A stretch of 62,734 bases of DNA from contig JAQGOP010000045.1 of NCBI GenBank assembly GCA_028293545.1, forward strand, positions 1-62,734, in the 5' to 3' direction. Source of the DNA: Verrucomicrobiota bacterium. GTDB lineage: Bacteria; Verrucomicrobiota; Verrucomicrobiia; Opitutales; Opitutaceae. The position numbers and the translations under genes are program-made. Positions 44,947 through 53,247 of this stretch are shown piece after piece. The notes under the pieces were generated by a model. It worked only from the letters and a program-made list of their open reading frames with translations. It was not told the DNA's origin and did not search any database. Every line of letters starts with the position of its first letter. Within the stretch, counting starts at the first letter, position 1.

Positions 44947-45936
44947 CTACGAAGCGTGGGTGACATACTCCGTGAGCTCCGCGGGGGTCACCGTGGCGGT
45001 GCCGATCTTGCCCACGACCACGCCCGCGGCGGCGTTGGAGAAATGCGCGGCCTGGTCGAGTTTCGCTTTCGCCGTGAGCGCGAGCACGAGCGCGGCCAGC
45101 GACGTATCGCCCGCGCCGGAGACATCAAAGACTTCCCGCGCAGCCGTGGGGATGGTCTTCAGGATTCGGCCGCCTTCGCTCAGCAGCATGCCGTCTTCGC
45201 CGAGCGTGATGACGAGATTCCTGGTCCGATACATCTGGTGCAGCTTGGCGCAGACTTCCGCCGCGGGATAAGGCGTGTGCGGCGGCAGCTCGATGCCGGC
45301 CAGCTGGAGCGATTCGCGCTTGTTCGGCGTGATCAGGTCGAGGTCGCGGAAAGCGAGCGCGCGGCGCGGCTTGGGGTCGAGCGCGATGAATTTTCCCGCG
45401 ACGCGCGCGAGGTCGGCGACGCGATTCACCAGGTCATCGTTGAGGACGCCCTTGGCGTAGTCGGACAGGATAACCGCGTCGCAGGCGGCGATTTCCTTCG
45501 AGAGCAAATCCTCCGCCTGCGTGGCGGTGAAGCGGTAGGCCGCGGGCGGCGACTCGCGGTCGATCCGGCAAAGCTGCTGCCGCTGGACCATCACGCGGGT
45601 CTTAACGATCGTCTGCCCGGTCCCGGGCGTGCTGATGGTCGTGATATTTTTTTCGGCCAGGGTCTGGCGAAGTTTTCGGCCGGCGTCGTCGTCGCCGAAG
45701 AATCCGGCGACCGTGCACTTCGCGCCGAGGGCGGCGATGTTGAGCGCGACATTCCCCCCGCCGCCGGCGGTCCAAGTTTCGCGCTCGATATCGATCACCG
45801 GCACCGGCGCCTCCGGCGAAATCCGCGTGGCGTCGCCCCAGATATAGCGGTCGAGCATCACGTCGCCGACGACGAGGATGCGCAGCTTAGCGATCTTCCG
45901 GAGCAGGGTGGGCAGGCCTTTTATCGCAGTTCCCAT
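44947..45936 (-). CDS. hldE: D-glycero-beta-D-manno-heptose-7-phosphate kinase (HldE N-terminal type)
   Basis: A 329-residue PfkB-family sugar kinase that phosphorylates heptose-7-phosphate. Substrate region GDVMLDRYIWGDATRISPEAPVPV, GGGGNVALNIAALGA and the ATP/anion-hole GAGDTSLAALVLAL are typical of RfaE domain 1. It lacks the cytidylyl/adenylyltransferase half found in fused HldE, so a separate protein must supply that step. The ATG at 45936 lies 16 bases inside the 3' end of the M24 gene, indicating translational coupling. It precedes gmhB by 86 bases. Confidence 0.9.
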   Translation of the reverse strand: MGTAIKGLPTLLRKIAKLRILVVGDVMLDRYIWGDATRISPEAPVPVIDIERETWTAGGGGNVALNIAALGAKCTVAGFFGDDDAGRKLRQTLAEKNITTISTPGTGQTIVKTRVMVQRQQLCRIDRESPPAAYRFTATQAEDLLSKEIAACDAVILSDYAKGVLNDDLVNRVADLARVAGKFIALDPKPRRALAFRDLDLITPNKRESLQLAGIELPPHTPYPAAEVCAKLHQMYRTRNLVITLGEDGMLLSEGGRILKTIPTAAREVFDVSGAGDTSLAALVLALTAKAKLDQAAHFSNAAAGVVVGKIGTATVTPAELTEYVTHAS

Positions 45937-47102
45937 TCGTAGTGGTAGTTGGAGAGCATTTTCGGCGCGCGCGCGGTCACCTGCACCACATCCTCGATGC
46001 GGCAGCCGCCCAAGCCCGGATAATAAAGTCCCGGTTCAACCGTCACCGCGGTGCCCAGCTTCAAGGCCACCGCTGCGGTGCTGTTCAAGCGCGGAGCTTC
46101 ATGGATGGCGAGGCCAAGTCCGTGGCCGGTGCCGTGGATGAATCCAACCGAGCCCGATTTGGTGCGCCGCGTCTTGTAGCCGGCGGCGGCGAAAGTATCG
46201 AGGACCTGCTGGTGCACCGCGCGGCCCTCGACTCCGGCGCGCACTGTTTTCAGCGCGGCGCGCTGGGCTTCGCGGACCGTGGCGACGAGCCGGCGCTGGG
46301 CGTCGCTCGCGCGGCCGCGGAGGAAAGTGCGCGTCATGTCGCCGAAATAGCCGGTCGCAACGACGCGCGGGAAAATATCGACCACGATCAATTCATTCGG
46401 CCGCAGCGGCCCGGTGCCGCGCTCATGGGGATCGCAGGCCTGGTCGCCCCCGGCGACGATGGTGCTCAGCGACAGGCCGCCCCCGCGCAGGATGGCGCTC
46501 TCGATCGCGAATTTCACATCCTCGGAGGTCAGCAAGCGCCCGCCGCTCATCAGCCGATTTCCTTGGCGCCGCGCGCCCCGCAAGGCCGCCTCGGCCGCGG
46601 CGAGGCCGATCGCGCTGAGCCGGTTGCCTTCGCGGATGGCTTTCGCCTCGTCGGCGGATTTTATTTCGCGCTCCGGAAAAAGCGGGCCGTCCGCGAGCTC
46701 GAGCCGCAACCCCAGCTCCCGGAGCCGGATGAAGAGCGCGGCGGGAAAATCATCGGCCACGCGAAAGCGGCGGACGCGGTAGTGGCCCGAGACTTCGGCA
46801 ATGATCTCGGCGACGCCGGCCTTGCGGCGCGGATGGCGCGCATCGGCGCGGGCGCGCCAGTCCTCGAGCGGGAGGACCGTGTCGAACGTGCGCGCTTTTT
46901 TGACGCGGCCAAATTCGAGGGCGCTTTGGAGGGTCAGGCGCCTCTTCCCGACGCCAAAGGCGATGAAGGGATCATGGACCTCGACGCCGCTGAAGTAGAG
47001 CTGGTCGGAACTGGTGCCCGTGTCGGCAAAAAGGAGAGGCGGAGGAGAAGAGCGAGCCACGAGATAGTGAGGTTGAAGTGAACGGCTGCCGTGATTAGCC
47101 AA
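45921..47102 (-). CDS. M24-family (Xaa-Pro type) aminopeptidase
   Basis: A pita-bread-fold metallopeptidase of about 390 residues. The five metal ligands are present in order: Asp in IVVDIFPRV, Asp in YFGDMTRTF, His in HGTGHGLGLAIHE, Glu in VTVEPGLYYPG and Glu in CRIEDVVQV. The N-terminal creatinase-like domain starts near HYLVARSSPPPLLFADT. No ATG fits; candidate starts are TTG at 47102 and GTG at 47060, and an extended frame to 47411 overlaps the divergent gene. It overlaps the downstream heptose kinase gene by 16 bases, so they are probably one operon with gmhB. Confidence 0.85.
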   Translation of the reverse strand: MANHGSRSLQPHYLVARSSPPPLLFADTGTSSDQLYFSGVEVHDPFIAFGVGKRRLTLQSALEFGRVKKARTFDTVLPLEDWRARADARHPRRKAGVAEIIAEVSGHYRVRRFRVADDFPAALFIRLRELGLRLELADGPLFPEREIKSADEAKAIREGNRLSAIGLAAAEAALRGARRQGNRLMSGGRLLTSEDVKFAIESAILRGGGLSLSTIVAGGDQACDPHERGTGPLRPNELIVVDIFPRVVATGYFGDMTRTFLRGRASDAQRRLVATVREAQRAALKTVRAGVEGRAVHQQVLDTFAAAGYKTRRTKSGSVGFIHGTGHGLGLAIHEAPRLNSTAAVALKLGTAVTVEPGLYYPGLGGCRIEDVVQVTARAPKMLSNYHYEWELR

Positions 47103-47109
47103 CGTCCCT

Positions 47110-47955
47110 GTGAAAAACGCAAATCCGGTTTCGTGGCACACGATGTTCGCGGTGGTTTCCGCGGCGATGCTGGTCGCGTGCGGGAAACCGTCCGCGGCGA
47201 AATCACCCAGCATCCCGCCGCTGCCCGGCGCGGCGCCCGCGGGGCCGACGGTGGAGCGGTATTCATATGACGTGGTCGCGGCGTGGCCGCACGACCGCTC
47301 GGCGTTTACGCAGGGCTTGGTTTTTCGCGGAGGGAGTTTTATCGAAAGCACGGGGTTGAATGGGCGATCCAGCCTGCGCGAGGCCGAAGTGACGTCGGGT
47401 CGCGTGCTCAAGCAGGTGCCCGTTGCAGCCGAGTATTTTGCCGAGGGCCTGGCGGTGCTCGGCGATCGCGCGTACCAACTTACCTGGCAAAATCACCGCG
47501 GGTTCATTTACGACGTCGACACGTTCCGCCGGGAAGGGACGTTCGAATATTCCGGGGAAGGCTGGGGCCTGACGACGGATGGGCACGCGCTGGTCCTGAG
47601 CGATGGCACCTCGCGGATCCGTTTCATCGATCCCGCGAATTTCAAGGTGCTCCGCAGCATCGACGTGACGTTGGACGGAAAGGCGGTGGACCGGTTGAAC
47701 GAGCTGGAATGGATCAACGGGGAAGTCTTGGCGAACGTGTGGCAGACGGATCAGATCGTGCGCATCGATCCGGCGACGGGCCGGGTGCGCGGCATCATCG
47801 ATTTTTCCGGGTTGCTACCCCAGTCGGAGCGCGACCGCACGACGGACGTGCTCAACGGCATCGCCTACGATCCGGCGACGGACCGGCTTTTCGTGACAGG
47901 CAAGAACTGGCCGAAAATTTTCGAAGTCAGGCTGAAAGTCAGCGCGAAGCGCTAG
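47110..47955 (+). CDS. Glutaminyl-peptide cyclotransferase (plant type) lipoprotein
   Basis: A 281-residue beta-propeller-like glutaminyl cyclase (plant/papaya type). It shows RYSYDVVAAWPHDRSAFTQGLVF, ESTGLNGRSSLREAEVTSGRVL, EGWGLTTDGHALVLSDGTSRIRF and VLNGIAYDPATDRLFVTGKNWP. It converts N-terminal Gln to pyroglutamate in secreted proteins. The N-terminus has a lipobox (AMLVAC, C24), so it is a lipoprotein in the periplasm or outer surface. GTG at 47110 is the chosen start; it is divergent from the M24 gene. Confidence 0.9.
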   Translation: MKNANPVSWHTMFAVVSAAMLVACGKPSAAKSPSIPPLPGAAPAGPTVERYSYDVVAAWPHDRSAFTQGLVFRGGSFIESTGLNGRSSLREAEVTSGRVLKQVPVAAEYFAEGLAVLGDRAYQLTWQNHRGFIYDVDTFRREGTFEYSGEGWGLTTDGHALVLSDGTSRIRFIDPANFKVLRSIDVTLDGKAVDRLNELEWINGEVLANVWQTDQIVRIDPATGRVRGIIDFSGLLPQSERDRTTDVLNGIAYDPATDRLFVTGKNWPKIFEVRLKVSAKR

Positions 47956-48036
47956 TGTCCTGTACTGGAATATTGGGGTTCACTGCGCGGAGATTTTTCG
48001 TTGCAAACCTAGACAGACATAGAGAGATCATCGGAG

Positions 48037-48837
48037 ATGCGCTTGAGGAGTTTTCCAGTGGCCATACTGCTTATGGTGGTCGTGCATTCGCTAGCGGGAT
48101 CCGTTGCGGCCGAACGGAGCATGGAAGTCGCAGTGCGGTCCGGGATCGACATGGCGGACAAGCGCAAGCGGGACAAAGACCCAGCCTATGCCAGGGATGG
48201 CCAAAGGCGGCCCCGGGTTTTTCTTCTCGGCAGCGTCCGGGAATCCAAGGATGGAATCAAGCTGCCCTACCTGGTCGATGCCGCGGCGATCGCAGCAGAG
48301 CTCAAGCGAAAGCTGATTTCCCAAGGGTTCAGGCCCATCCGTCCCGGCGAGACCCCGGAGACGGTGATCACGGCGGAATACGGGATGGGCCGTCTGCCCA
48401 ATCCCTACAGCGACGAAAACGCCGGCACCATTCCCTTGGGCGGCACGAGGCCCGAACGCATGCACCTCGACGACAAGGCCTACAATAACCTGTCGGACAG
48501 CGACATTCTCACCGAATGGCGGGACCTCAGCCTCGACCCTAACCGCACGAAGGCCGTCAGGGCAGACGCGCCCGAGCTCATCATCCAGGTCAGGGCGTGG
48601 AAATATCCTCCGCCGGCCAATCCCAAGAAAAAGCCCACGATGCTTTGGATGACGACCATGCATGTCGACGATCCCGAGCACCGGAACCTCAATCAGATCT
48701 ACAAGGAGCTGTTGGCGAAAGGCTCGCCTTACTTCGACCAGCACATCGAACGCGGCCACGAGTTAATTCTCGATACCGGCATTCCTGAAGGCACGGTCAA
48801 AATCGGGGAACCCACCGTCGTTCAACCGAAGCCATAG
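48037..48837 (+). CDS. Secreted protein of unknown function
   Basis: A 266-residue protein with a signal peptide (cleavage near SVAA, residue 25). It begins with a charged region (DMADKRKRDKDPAYARDGQRRPRVFLLGSVRE), and the body contains a predicted alpha/beta domain (KLPYLVDAAAIAAELKRKLISQGFRPIRPGE). Further on is a region rich in aromatic and Pro residues (AWKYPPPANPKKKPTMLWMTTMHVDDPEH). I recognise no family. It could be an outer-membrane or surface protein. The gene stands alone with 81 bases before and about 90 after. Confidence 0.7.
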   Translation: MRLRSFPVAILLMVVVHSLAGSVAAERSMEVAVRSGIDMADKRKRDKDPAYARDGQRRPRVFLLGSVRESKDGIKLPYLVDAAAIAAELKRKLISQGFRPIRPGETPETVITAEYGMGRLPNPYSDENAGTIPLGGTRPERMHLDDKAYNNLSDSDILTEWRDLSLDPNRTKAVRADAPELIIQVRAWKYPPPANPKKKPTMLWMTTMHVDDPEHRNLNQIYKELLAKGSPYFDQHIERGHELILDTGIPEGTVKIGEPTVVQPKP

Positions 48838-48908
48838 GCGGGGAGACCGGAGCGGGCAAAATCACGGTGTGCTTGGCCAGGCTGAGTCCACGCGACCTTC
48901 GATCTACG

Positions 48909-48932
48909 GAGCAGGCGGGCCGCCTGCGCTAC
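48909..48932. repeat. Solitary palindromic module (family A)
   Basis: GAGCAGGCGGGCCGCCTGC then GCTAC, matching the right outer arm of R2 exactly over 24 bases. Its complement (GTAG) supplies the TAG stop of the 48929-49363 gene. Confidence 0.85.
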
Positions 48933-49363
48933 TCTTTCGGAATCTCGTTGTCGGTCCGGAGCATCAGGACCGGGGTCTTGGTTTTCACCCAGATTTCATG
49001 GTCCTTGAAATGCTTGGCCGGGAGATTCTCGAATGCTTCGCCGACGGTCTTGACCGGCAGGAGCCGGCCTTTTTTCGAGGCGTTGAAATCGTAGGCCGCG
49101 CGAAAGACCCGGTCGGGCGTGGTGACGACGCTTTCGTTTTCCGGCAGCTGGATCACCCAGCCCACAAAGTCGTGCTTCGGGAGTTTTCCCTCGGGATCGG
49201 ACACCACGATGGCGAACTGTTTCTTCACCGCCGGCGGCTTTTCCTCCTCGTTGTCGGGCTGGACCGCGAGGTTCATCTCCTCGATCACACGGCGAAGGGT
49301 GGTGGGGTCGATTTGGTTCTTCTTGAGGATCTCTGCGACTTTGCTGACGTCGATTTTCGGCAT
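48929..49363 (-). CDS. Conserved hypothetical protein
   Basis: A 144-residue protein: a predicted N-terminal helical segment (MPKIDVSKVAEILKKNQIDPTTLRRVIEEMN), an acidic linker, then a beta-rich domain (KKQFAIVVSDPEGKLPKHDFVGWVIQLPENES) and an alpha/beta end (VFRAAYDFNASKKGRLLPVKTVGEAFENLPAKHFKDHEIWVKTKTPVLML). I recognise no family. No signal peptide. The TAG stop is inside a family-A repeat. Its codon use is like the neighbours', so it seems a genuine gene. Confidence 0.7.
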   Translation of the reverse strand: MPKIDVSKVAEILKKNQIDPTTLRRVIEEMNLAVQPDNEEEKPPAVKKQFAIVVSDPEGKLPKHDFVGWVIQLPENESVVTTPDRVFRAAYDFNASKKGRLLPVKTVGEAFENLPAKHFKDHEIWVKTKTPVLMLRTDNEIPKE

Positions 49364-49381
49364 GGTGTTTTCCGTTTAAGG

Positions 49382-49401
49382 AACCACGAATGGACACGAA
49401 T
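49382..49401. repeat. Repeat E3 (inverse orientation)
   Basis: AACCACGAATGGACACGAAT, the complement of the E family, 19 bases upstream of the 49363 start. Confidence 0.7.
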
Positions 49402-49430
49402 GAAAGGGAATGTAAAGGCAGGCGAATTTG

Positions 49431-49464
49431 GATTTCGGATTGCGGGTTTGGGATTTCAGATTGC
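49431..49464. repeat. GGATTGCGG-type repeat
   Basis: GATTTCGGATTGCGGGTTT then GGGATTTCAGATTG, a quasi-tandem resembling the sequence 59913-59937 inside batB. Confidence 0.55.
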
Positions 49465-49548
49465 CGGAACCGGATCCCGTAAAGTTCGGGGTTTCCGGCG
49501 ACTTTTCGTGCCGGTGCGGGCCTTCACGCCGGGCGCGGCTCGTTTCCC

Positions 49549-50085
49549 ATGAGCGACGAATATTTCGACGTCGTTAATGACCGCGATGAGCCGGTTGGGC
49601 GGGAGCGGCGGTCCGAGGTGCACGCGCGGGGACTGCGTCACCGGGCGGTGCTGATCTTCGTGTTCAACGCCGCCGGGCAGGTGTTTCTCCAGAAGCGTTC
49701 GATGCGCAAGGACGTTTCGCCGGGTTTATGGACGGTTTCGTGCTCGGGACATGTCGATGCCGGGGAGGACTACGACGCGGCGGCGAAACGCGAACTGGGC
49801 GAAGAGCTCGGCCTCCATCGGGCCGAGCCGCCGTCGCGCTGGTTTCGCGTCGAAGCCTGCGCGGAGACGGATTGGGAATTTTCCTGGATTTACCGGACGC
49901 GCTCCGAGGGGCCGTTCGTGCTCCATCCGGAGGAAATCGAATCCGGCGAGTGGGCGACGCCGGAGGAAATCAACCGCCGGTTGCGCGAGCGACCCGGCGA
50001 GTTCTGCCCGGGGTTCCGGTGGATCTGGTCACTGCTCGCCCGGCACGTAGAAGGACGGGCCGTTGCCGGTCACACGCCGGCCTGA
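49549..50085 (+). CDS. NUDIX hydrolase (YfcD/IPP-isomerase-like)
   Basis: A 178-residue NUDIX protein. The box lies at residues 67-89 (starts GHVDAGEDYDAAAK, with R81-E82-L83-G84-E85-E86-L87-G88). The N-terminus EYFDVVNDRDEPVG and the aspartate-rich tail DWEFSWIYRTRSEGPF resemble YfcD and isopentenyl-diphosphate isomerase relatives, for which I cannot choose a substrate. Its 3' end overlaps the convergent 50029-50343 gene by 57 bases. Confidence 0.86.
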   Translation: MSDEYFDVVNDRDEPVGRERRSEVHARGLRHRAVLIFVFNAAGQVFLQKRSMRKDVSPGLWTVSCSGHVDAGEDYDAAAKRELGEELGLHRAEPPSRWFRVEACAETDWEFSWIYRTRSEGPFVLHPEEIESGEWATPEEINRRLRERPGEFCPGFRWIWSLLARHVEGRAVAGHTPA

Positions 50086-50343
50086 AATTTTCCCCGGGCC
50101 GAAGTTTTCGCTCAGGCGTTTGATCTCGTCGAACTGCTTGTTGGTGATCAGCCGGCGCGGCACGCGTTTGTCCGCCTCATAGATCAGCCGCTCGCGATCG
50201 TCGTCGTTCGGCGTGTAAGGAAGCCACGAGGTGTGGTGTCCCTGGTGCATGGTCCATTCGATGTTCCCACCGTGCACGATCGCGCTGACTTGGAATTTCT
50301 TCCCGTCCTCGCCCTTGTTCCACCAGCCAAACTCGATGCTCAT
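50029..50343 (-). CDS. Conserved hypothetical protein
   Basis: A 104-residue protein starting MSIEFGWWNKGEDGKKFQVSAIVHGGNIEWTMHQGHHTSWLPY, with a following charged region (DDDRERLIYEADKRVPRRLITNKQFDEIKRLSE). I recognise no family. It has a Trp-rich opening and no signal peptide. It overlaps the NUDIX gene by 57 bases tail to tail; such an overlap lowers confidence but the protein-like composition supports it. Confidence 0.6.
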   Translation of the reverse strand: MSIEFGWWNKGEDGKKFQVSAIVHGGNIEWTMHQGHHTSWLPYTPNDDDRERLIYEADKRVPRRLITNKQFDEIKRLSENFGPGKISGRRVTGNGPSFYVPGEQ

Positions 50344-50444
50344 GCCCCATGTGACGCGCAACCCCGCGAAGCCGCAAGCGTTAGGTAGCGCCGGCCTCCC
50401 ACCGACTCCCGGCGGCGGGGCCGAAGGATTGCGCGTTGGAAATT

Positions 50445-51266
50445 CTACGCTCTTCGCAGGGGAAATTCCTTCACGACCGGCCCGGCGTGGAATTTCCCGC
50501 GGCGGGAAACAATCGAGCGGACCTGAAGCCGGTCCGTGAGGACGTCAACGAGCCAGCCGCCCAGCGGAGGCGTGAAAGAGCCCGTGTTAATGACGACCAC
50601 GCCATTCGGCGTGAGCCAGAATCCAGGGCGGTGGATGTGGCCGATGACGATGAAGTCGGCGCTCGGCCGATGGCGACGCGCGAGGGCGGCGGCCAAGCCG
50701 GGCGCACGCTTCCAAGCGCGGAGGACATGGAGAATGCGCAACGGAGGCCAGACCGTGTCCTTCAAGAACCCCACGGCGTATTTCAATGCGTTGCGCTCGG
50801 ATTGGTGACGCTGGGGGATCGAGGCGGCGACGCGACGGTAGGCCCCGAGACGGGGATCGAGAGCGTCGCGCGCCGAAGGTTCAAGCAGCGCGATCTCCTC
50901 CGCAATCCGGCGCCGGACAAACGGCGCGTCCTGGCCCCAGGGGACGAGTTCCTCGAAGATGATGTCGCCGTGGGTCACGAAGACCTGCCCGTCAGCCAGG
51001 TCCAGGGTGTGATGCGTGGAGATATCGGGATCGTGGTTTCCCGTGATGAACGTGGTCGGCACGCCGGTGGAAGCGAAAAACTTCCTGGTTTCCTCCTGCA
51101 GCTCCCGCGTCAGCTCAAGCGATGGACCCGGGCGGGTATCGATCGTGTCGCCGTTGAGGACCAGCGCGGTCACGCCCTCGAGCAAGGGCCGGATCGCGGC
51201 CAGCGCGCGAATGCGGCTGGCGCGATCGCCGTAGTGAAGGTCGGAAAAGATGCGCGTGACGGACAC
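50445..51266 (-). CDS. Calcineurin-like metallophosphoesterase
   Basis: A 273-residue metallophosphoesterase: RIFSDLHYGD (D-x-H), ALVLNGDTIDTR (GD), FITGNHDPD (GNHD), TVFVTHGD and a late GHIH (IVIGHIHRPG). These are the family's di-metal ligands. Substrate unknown; possibly a UDP-diacylglucosamine pyrophosphatase or a nucleotide phosphodiesterase, but the sequence does not decide. The start ATG at 51266 opens MSVTRIFSDLHYGD. Confidence 0.88.
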   Translation of the reverse strand: MSVTRIFSDLHYGDRASRIRALAAIRPLLEGVTALVLNGDTIDTRPGPSLELTRELQEETRKFFASTGVPTTFITGNHDPDISTHHTLDLADGQVFVTHGDIIFEELVPWGQDAPFVRRRIAEEIALLEPSARDALDPRLGAYRRVAASIPQRHQSERNALKYAVGFLKDTVWPPLRILHVLRAWKRAPGLAAALARRHRPSADFIVIGHIHRPGFWLTPNGVVVINTGSFTPPLGGWLVDVLTDRLQVRSIVSRRGKFHAGPVVKEFPLRRA

Positions 51267-51493
51267 CGGGAAAAGCGAGCGAGGTTATGGTTCGGTTGAG
51301 CCGGGGCGAGCGGCGACCGCCCAACCAATGCATGGCGCGGGGGCCGCGCAACGCGGAACCGTGGTTTGCGGAGCGTCGCGGTTTCGGCGCTTGCCAGTTC
51401 GGGGACCGCCGCGTGGATTCGCGGCGTGGTTCCCTCCTGCTCACGATTCTGGCCAAGCTCCCCGCGATCCGCGGATGCGATGCCCGCCAAGGA

Positions 51494-52360
51494 ATGAACT
51501 ACCGCCATCATTTCCACGCGGGGAATTTCGCCGATGTGATGAAACATGCCTTGCTGGTCCAGCTGGTGAAGGCGCTGCAGAAAAAGGAAAAGGGATTTCT
51601 CTACCTCGATACCCACGCGGGTCGCGGCAGCTATGACCTGCAGGTGGCGGCGAAGGGCGATTCGCTGGAACGCGAACCCGAATATCCGCAGGGCATCGGG
51701 CGGCTGTGGGCGCGGCTGGATCTGCCGGCGGCGGTGGCGGAGTATGTCGAGCTGGTGAAAAAATTCGACCGCGACCGCGGCAACGACTCGGCGAGCCCCC
51801 GGTATTACCCGGGTTCGCCCTGGATCGCGCAGCTTTTGACGCGTCCGCAGGATCGGCTCGTGCTCTGCGAGAAACACGCGGAGGAGCACGAATTGCTGGA
51901 CATCGAATTCGGTCGTCAGGGCAACGTGCAGGTCAGGGCGATGGATGGCTATGCCGCGCCGCGCGCGTTGCTCCCGCCGATGGAGCGGAGGGCGTTGGTG
52001 TTGATCGATCCGCCGTTTGAAGCGCAGGACGAATTTGCGCGCGTGGCGAAGGCGGTGGGGGAGGGGCTGCGTCGGCTGCCCAGCGCGGTGTTCGCGATCT
52101 GGTATCCACTCACCGAACGCGCGCGGATCGACGCCTTCTTTGCGGAGCTGCTCGCGCTCCAGCTGCCGCCCGCGCTCGAGTTGGAACTCGCGATCGCGGG
52201 CGAGCGTTCGCTGCGGAAGATGAAGGGCTGCGGCTTGGTGATCATCAACCCGCCCTGGCAGTTCGATGCCGAGGCAAAGCGGATCCTCGATTTCCTGGGC
52301 CAGGCGCTGGGCCAGGAGGCGGGCGCGGGCGCGCGGTGTCGCTGGCTGGTGCCAGAGTAG
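51494..52360 (+). CDS. rlmJ: 23S rRNA (adenine-N6)-methyltransferase RlmJ
   Basis: A 288-residue protein with MNYRHHFHAGNFADVMKHALLV at the start, GFLYLDTHAGRGSYDL (SAM motif), ALVLIDPPFE (DPPY-like catalytic motif) and GCGLVIINPPWQF. This is the RlmJ family, which methylates A2030 of 23S rRNA in E. coli. The ATG at 51494 was chosen for family match; an extended frame from 51287 is unsupported. The TAG stop (52358-52360) overlaps the left end of element D. Confidence 0.9.
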   Translation: MNYRHHFHAGNFADVMKHALLVQLVKALQKKEKGFLYLDTHAGRGSYDLQVAAKGDSLEREPEYPQGIGRLWARLDLPAAVAEYVELVKKFDRDRGNDSASPRYYPGSPWIAQLLTRPQDRLVLCEKHAEEHELLDIEFGRQGNVQVRAMDGYAAPRALLPPMERRALVLIDPPFEAQDEFARVAKAVGEGLRRLPSAVFAIWYPLTERARIDAFFAELLALQLPPALELELAIAGERSLRKMKGCGLVIINPPWQFDAEAKRILDFLGQALGQEAGAGARCRWLVPE

Positions 52361-52543
52361 GGCGCGGTCTTCGACCCGCCTCGGGGAAACGCTGCGGGCG
52401 ATAAAGTGCTAGGTAGTAAGCCTGCGATCGCCCGTGAATTGAGATCAGCCGCAGAAACCAGATCTTTGATCGATTCCTGAATCTTAAAACTTCGCTTATC
52501 GCCTGCTGCGTTTCCCGGAGGCGGGTCGGAAACCGCGCGCTAC
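52357..52543. repeat. Element D: 187-bp fold-back palindrome
   Basis: Left arm starts GTAGGGCGCGGTCTTCG and continues through CCGCCTCGGGGAAACGC and GCGATAA; its near-complement is at the right (52496-52543). No ORF. It is a different family from R1/R2, but the ends again begin with GTAG and overlap a stop codon (rlmJ). Confidence 0.85.
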
Positions 52544-52550
52544 GCCCGAG

Positions 52551-52742
52551 TCAGCGCACAAACGGCGCTGCAATCGGGGCGACGCCGGCAAAAAGTTGCT
52601 CGGGCGTCGGGACCGAAACGACCAAGGCCGGGGCCTTGAAGACCGGACGATTCCACAGGACGTCGTCGCGTGAAACCACGCGGACGATGGCCGGGGTTTC
52701 AGGCTCTGGCGGCGTACGGAAATGTGGGGTCGGAAGATACAT
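52551..52742 (-). CDS. Possible small protein, weakly supported
   Basis: An open frame of 63 residues (MYLPTPHFRTPPEPETPAIV...) rich in proline, valine and alanine. I recognise no family. It starts 103 bases downstream of hsp20 on the same strand and ends eight bases from element D. It might be a small secreted or linker-like protein, or no gene at all. Confidence 0.3.
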   Translation of the reverse strand: MYLPTPHFRTPPEPETPAIVRVVSRDDVLWNRPVFKAPALVVSVPTPEQLFAGVAPIAAPFVR

Positions 52743-52845
52743 TGCAGGGTCGATCTTGACCCTTACTACGACACAAGGTGCCGAATATTTCGGAAAATGT
52801 TTCGCCGCGAACCGAAAAATTTTCGGCCCGCGGCAGAGTGTACGT

Positions 52846-53247
52846 CTAAGCGACGCGGCGCACGGCGACGCCTTCGCTCGCGGTGTTTCGCTTCGGCACG
52901 ACGATCGTCAATACGCCCTGGTGGATCTCCGCCGTGAGCGCATCGAATTTCACGCTGTGCCCGAGGCGGAGGCGCAGCTGGTAATCGCGCTGGGCGCCTT
53001 CGAGGTGAAGGGCCTGCCAATTGACCCGGACGAAATGAACTTTGCGCGCGGTGACGATGAGGTCGGGGCCGCGAGCTTCAATTTCCACGCCGGCGGCTTC
53101 GACGCCCGGAACGTAGACCGTAAGCTTCACCGCGCCGGCCTGTTCGCGGCAATCGTAGCACGGCTTGCGCAGCTCAGCCGTGGTGGACGAGGAATCTGCG
53201 CTGCGTGGGCGAGGCGCCGAACGGAGGGGGTGGATGATGGTGTGCAT
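52846..53247 (-). CDS. Hsp20/alpha-crystallin small heat-shock protein
   Basis: A 133-residue protein with the alpha-crystallin core: KLTVYVPGVEAAGVEIEARGPDLIVTARK and the DALTAEIHQGVLTIVVPK end (typical GxLxIxxPK). The N-terminal segment is short and has a C-x2-C (C30, C33 in KPCYDCREQ), which is unusual for the family and could bind metal or form a disulfide. Hsp20 proteins hold unfolding proteins. A large hairpin lies 40-98 bases upstream on the coding strand, possibly in the 5' leader. Confidence 0.85.
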   Translation of the reverse strand: MHTIIHPLRSAPRPRSADSSSTTAELRKPCYDCREQAGAVKLTVYVPGVEAAGVEIEARGPDLIVTARKVHFVRVNWQALHLEGAQRDYQLRLRLGHSVKFDALTAEIHQGVLTIVVPKRNTASEGVAVRRVA

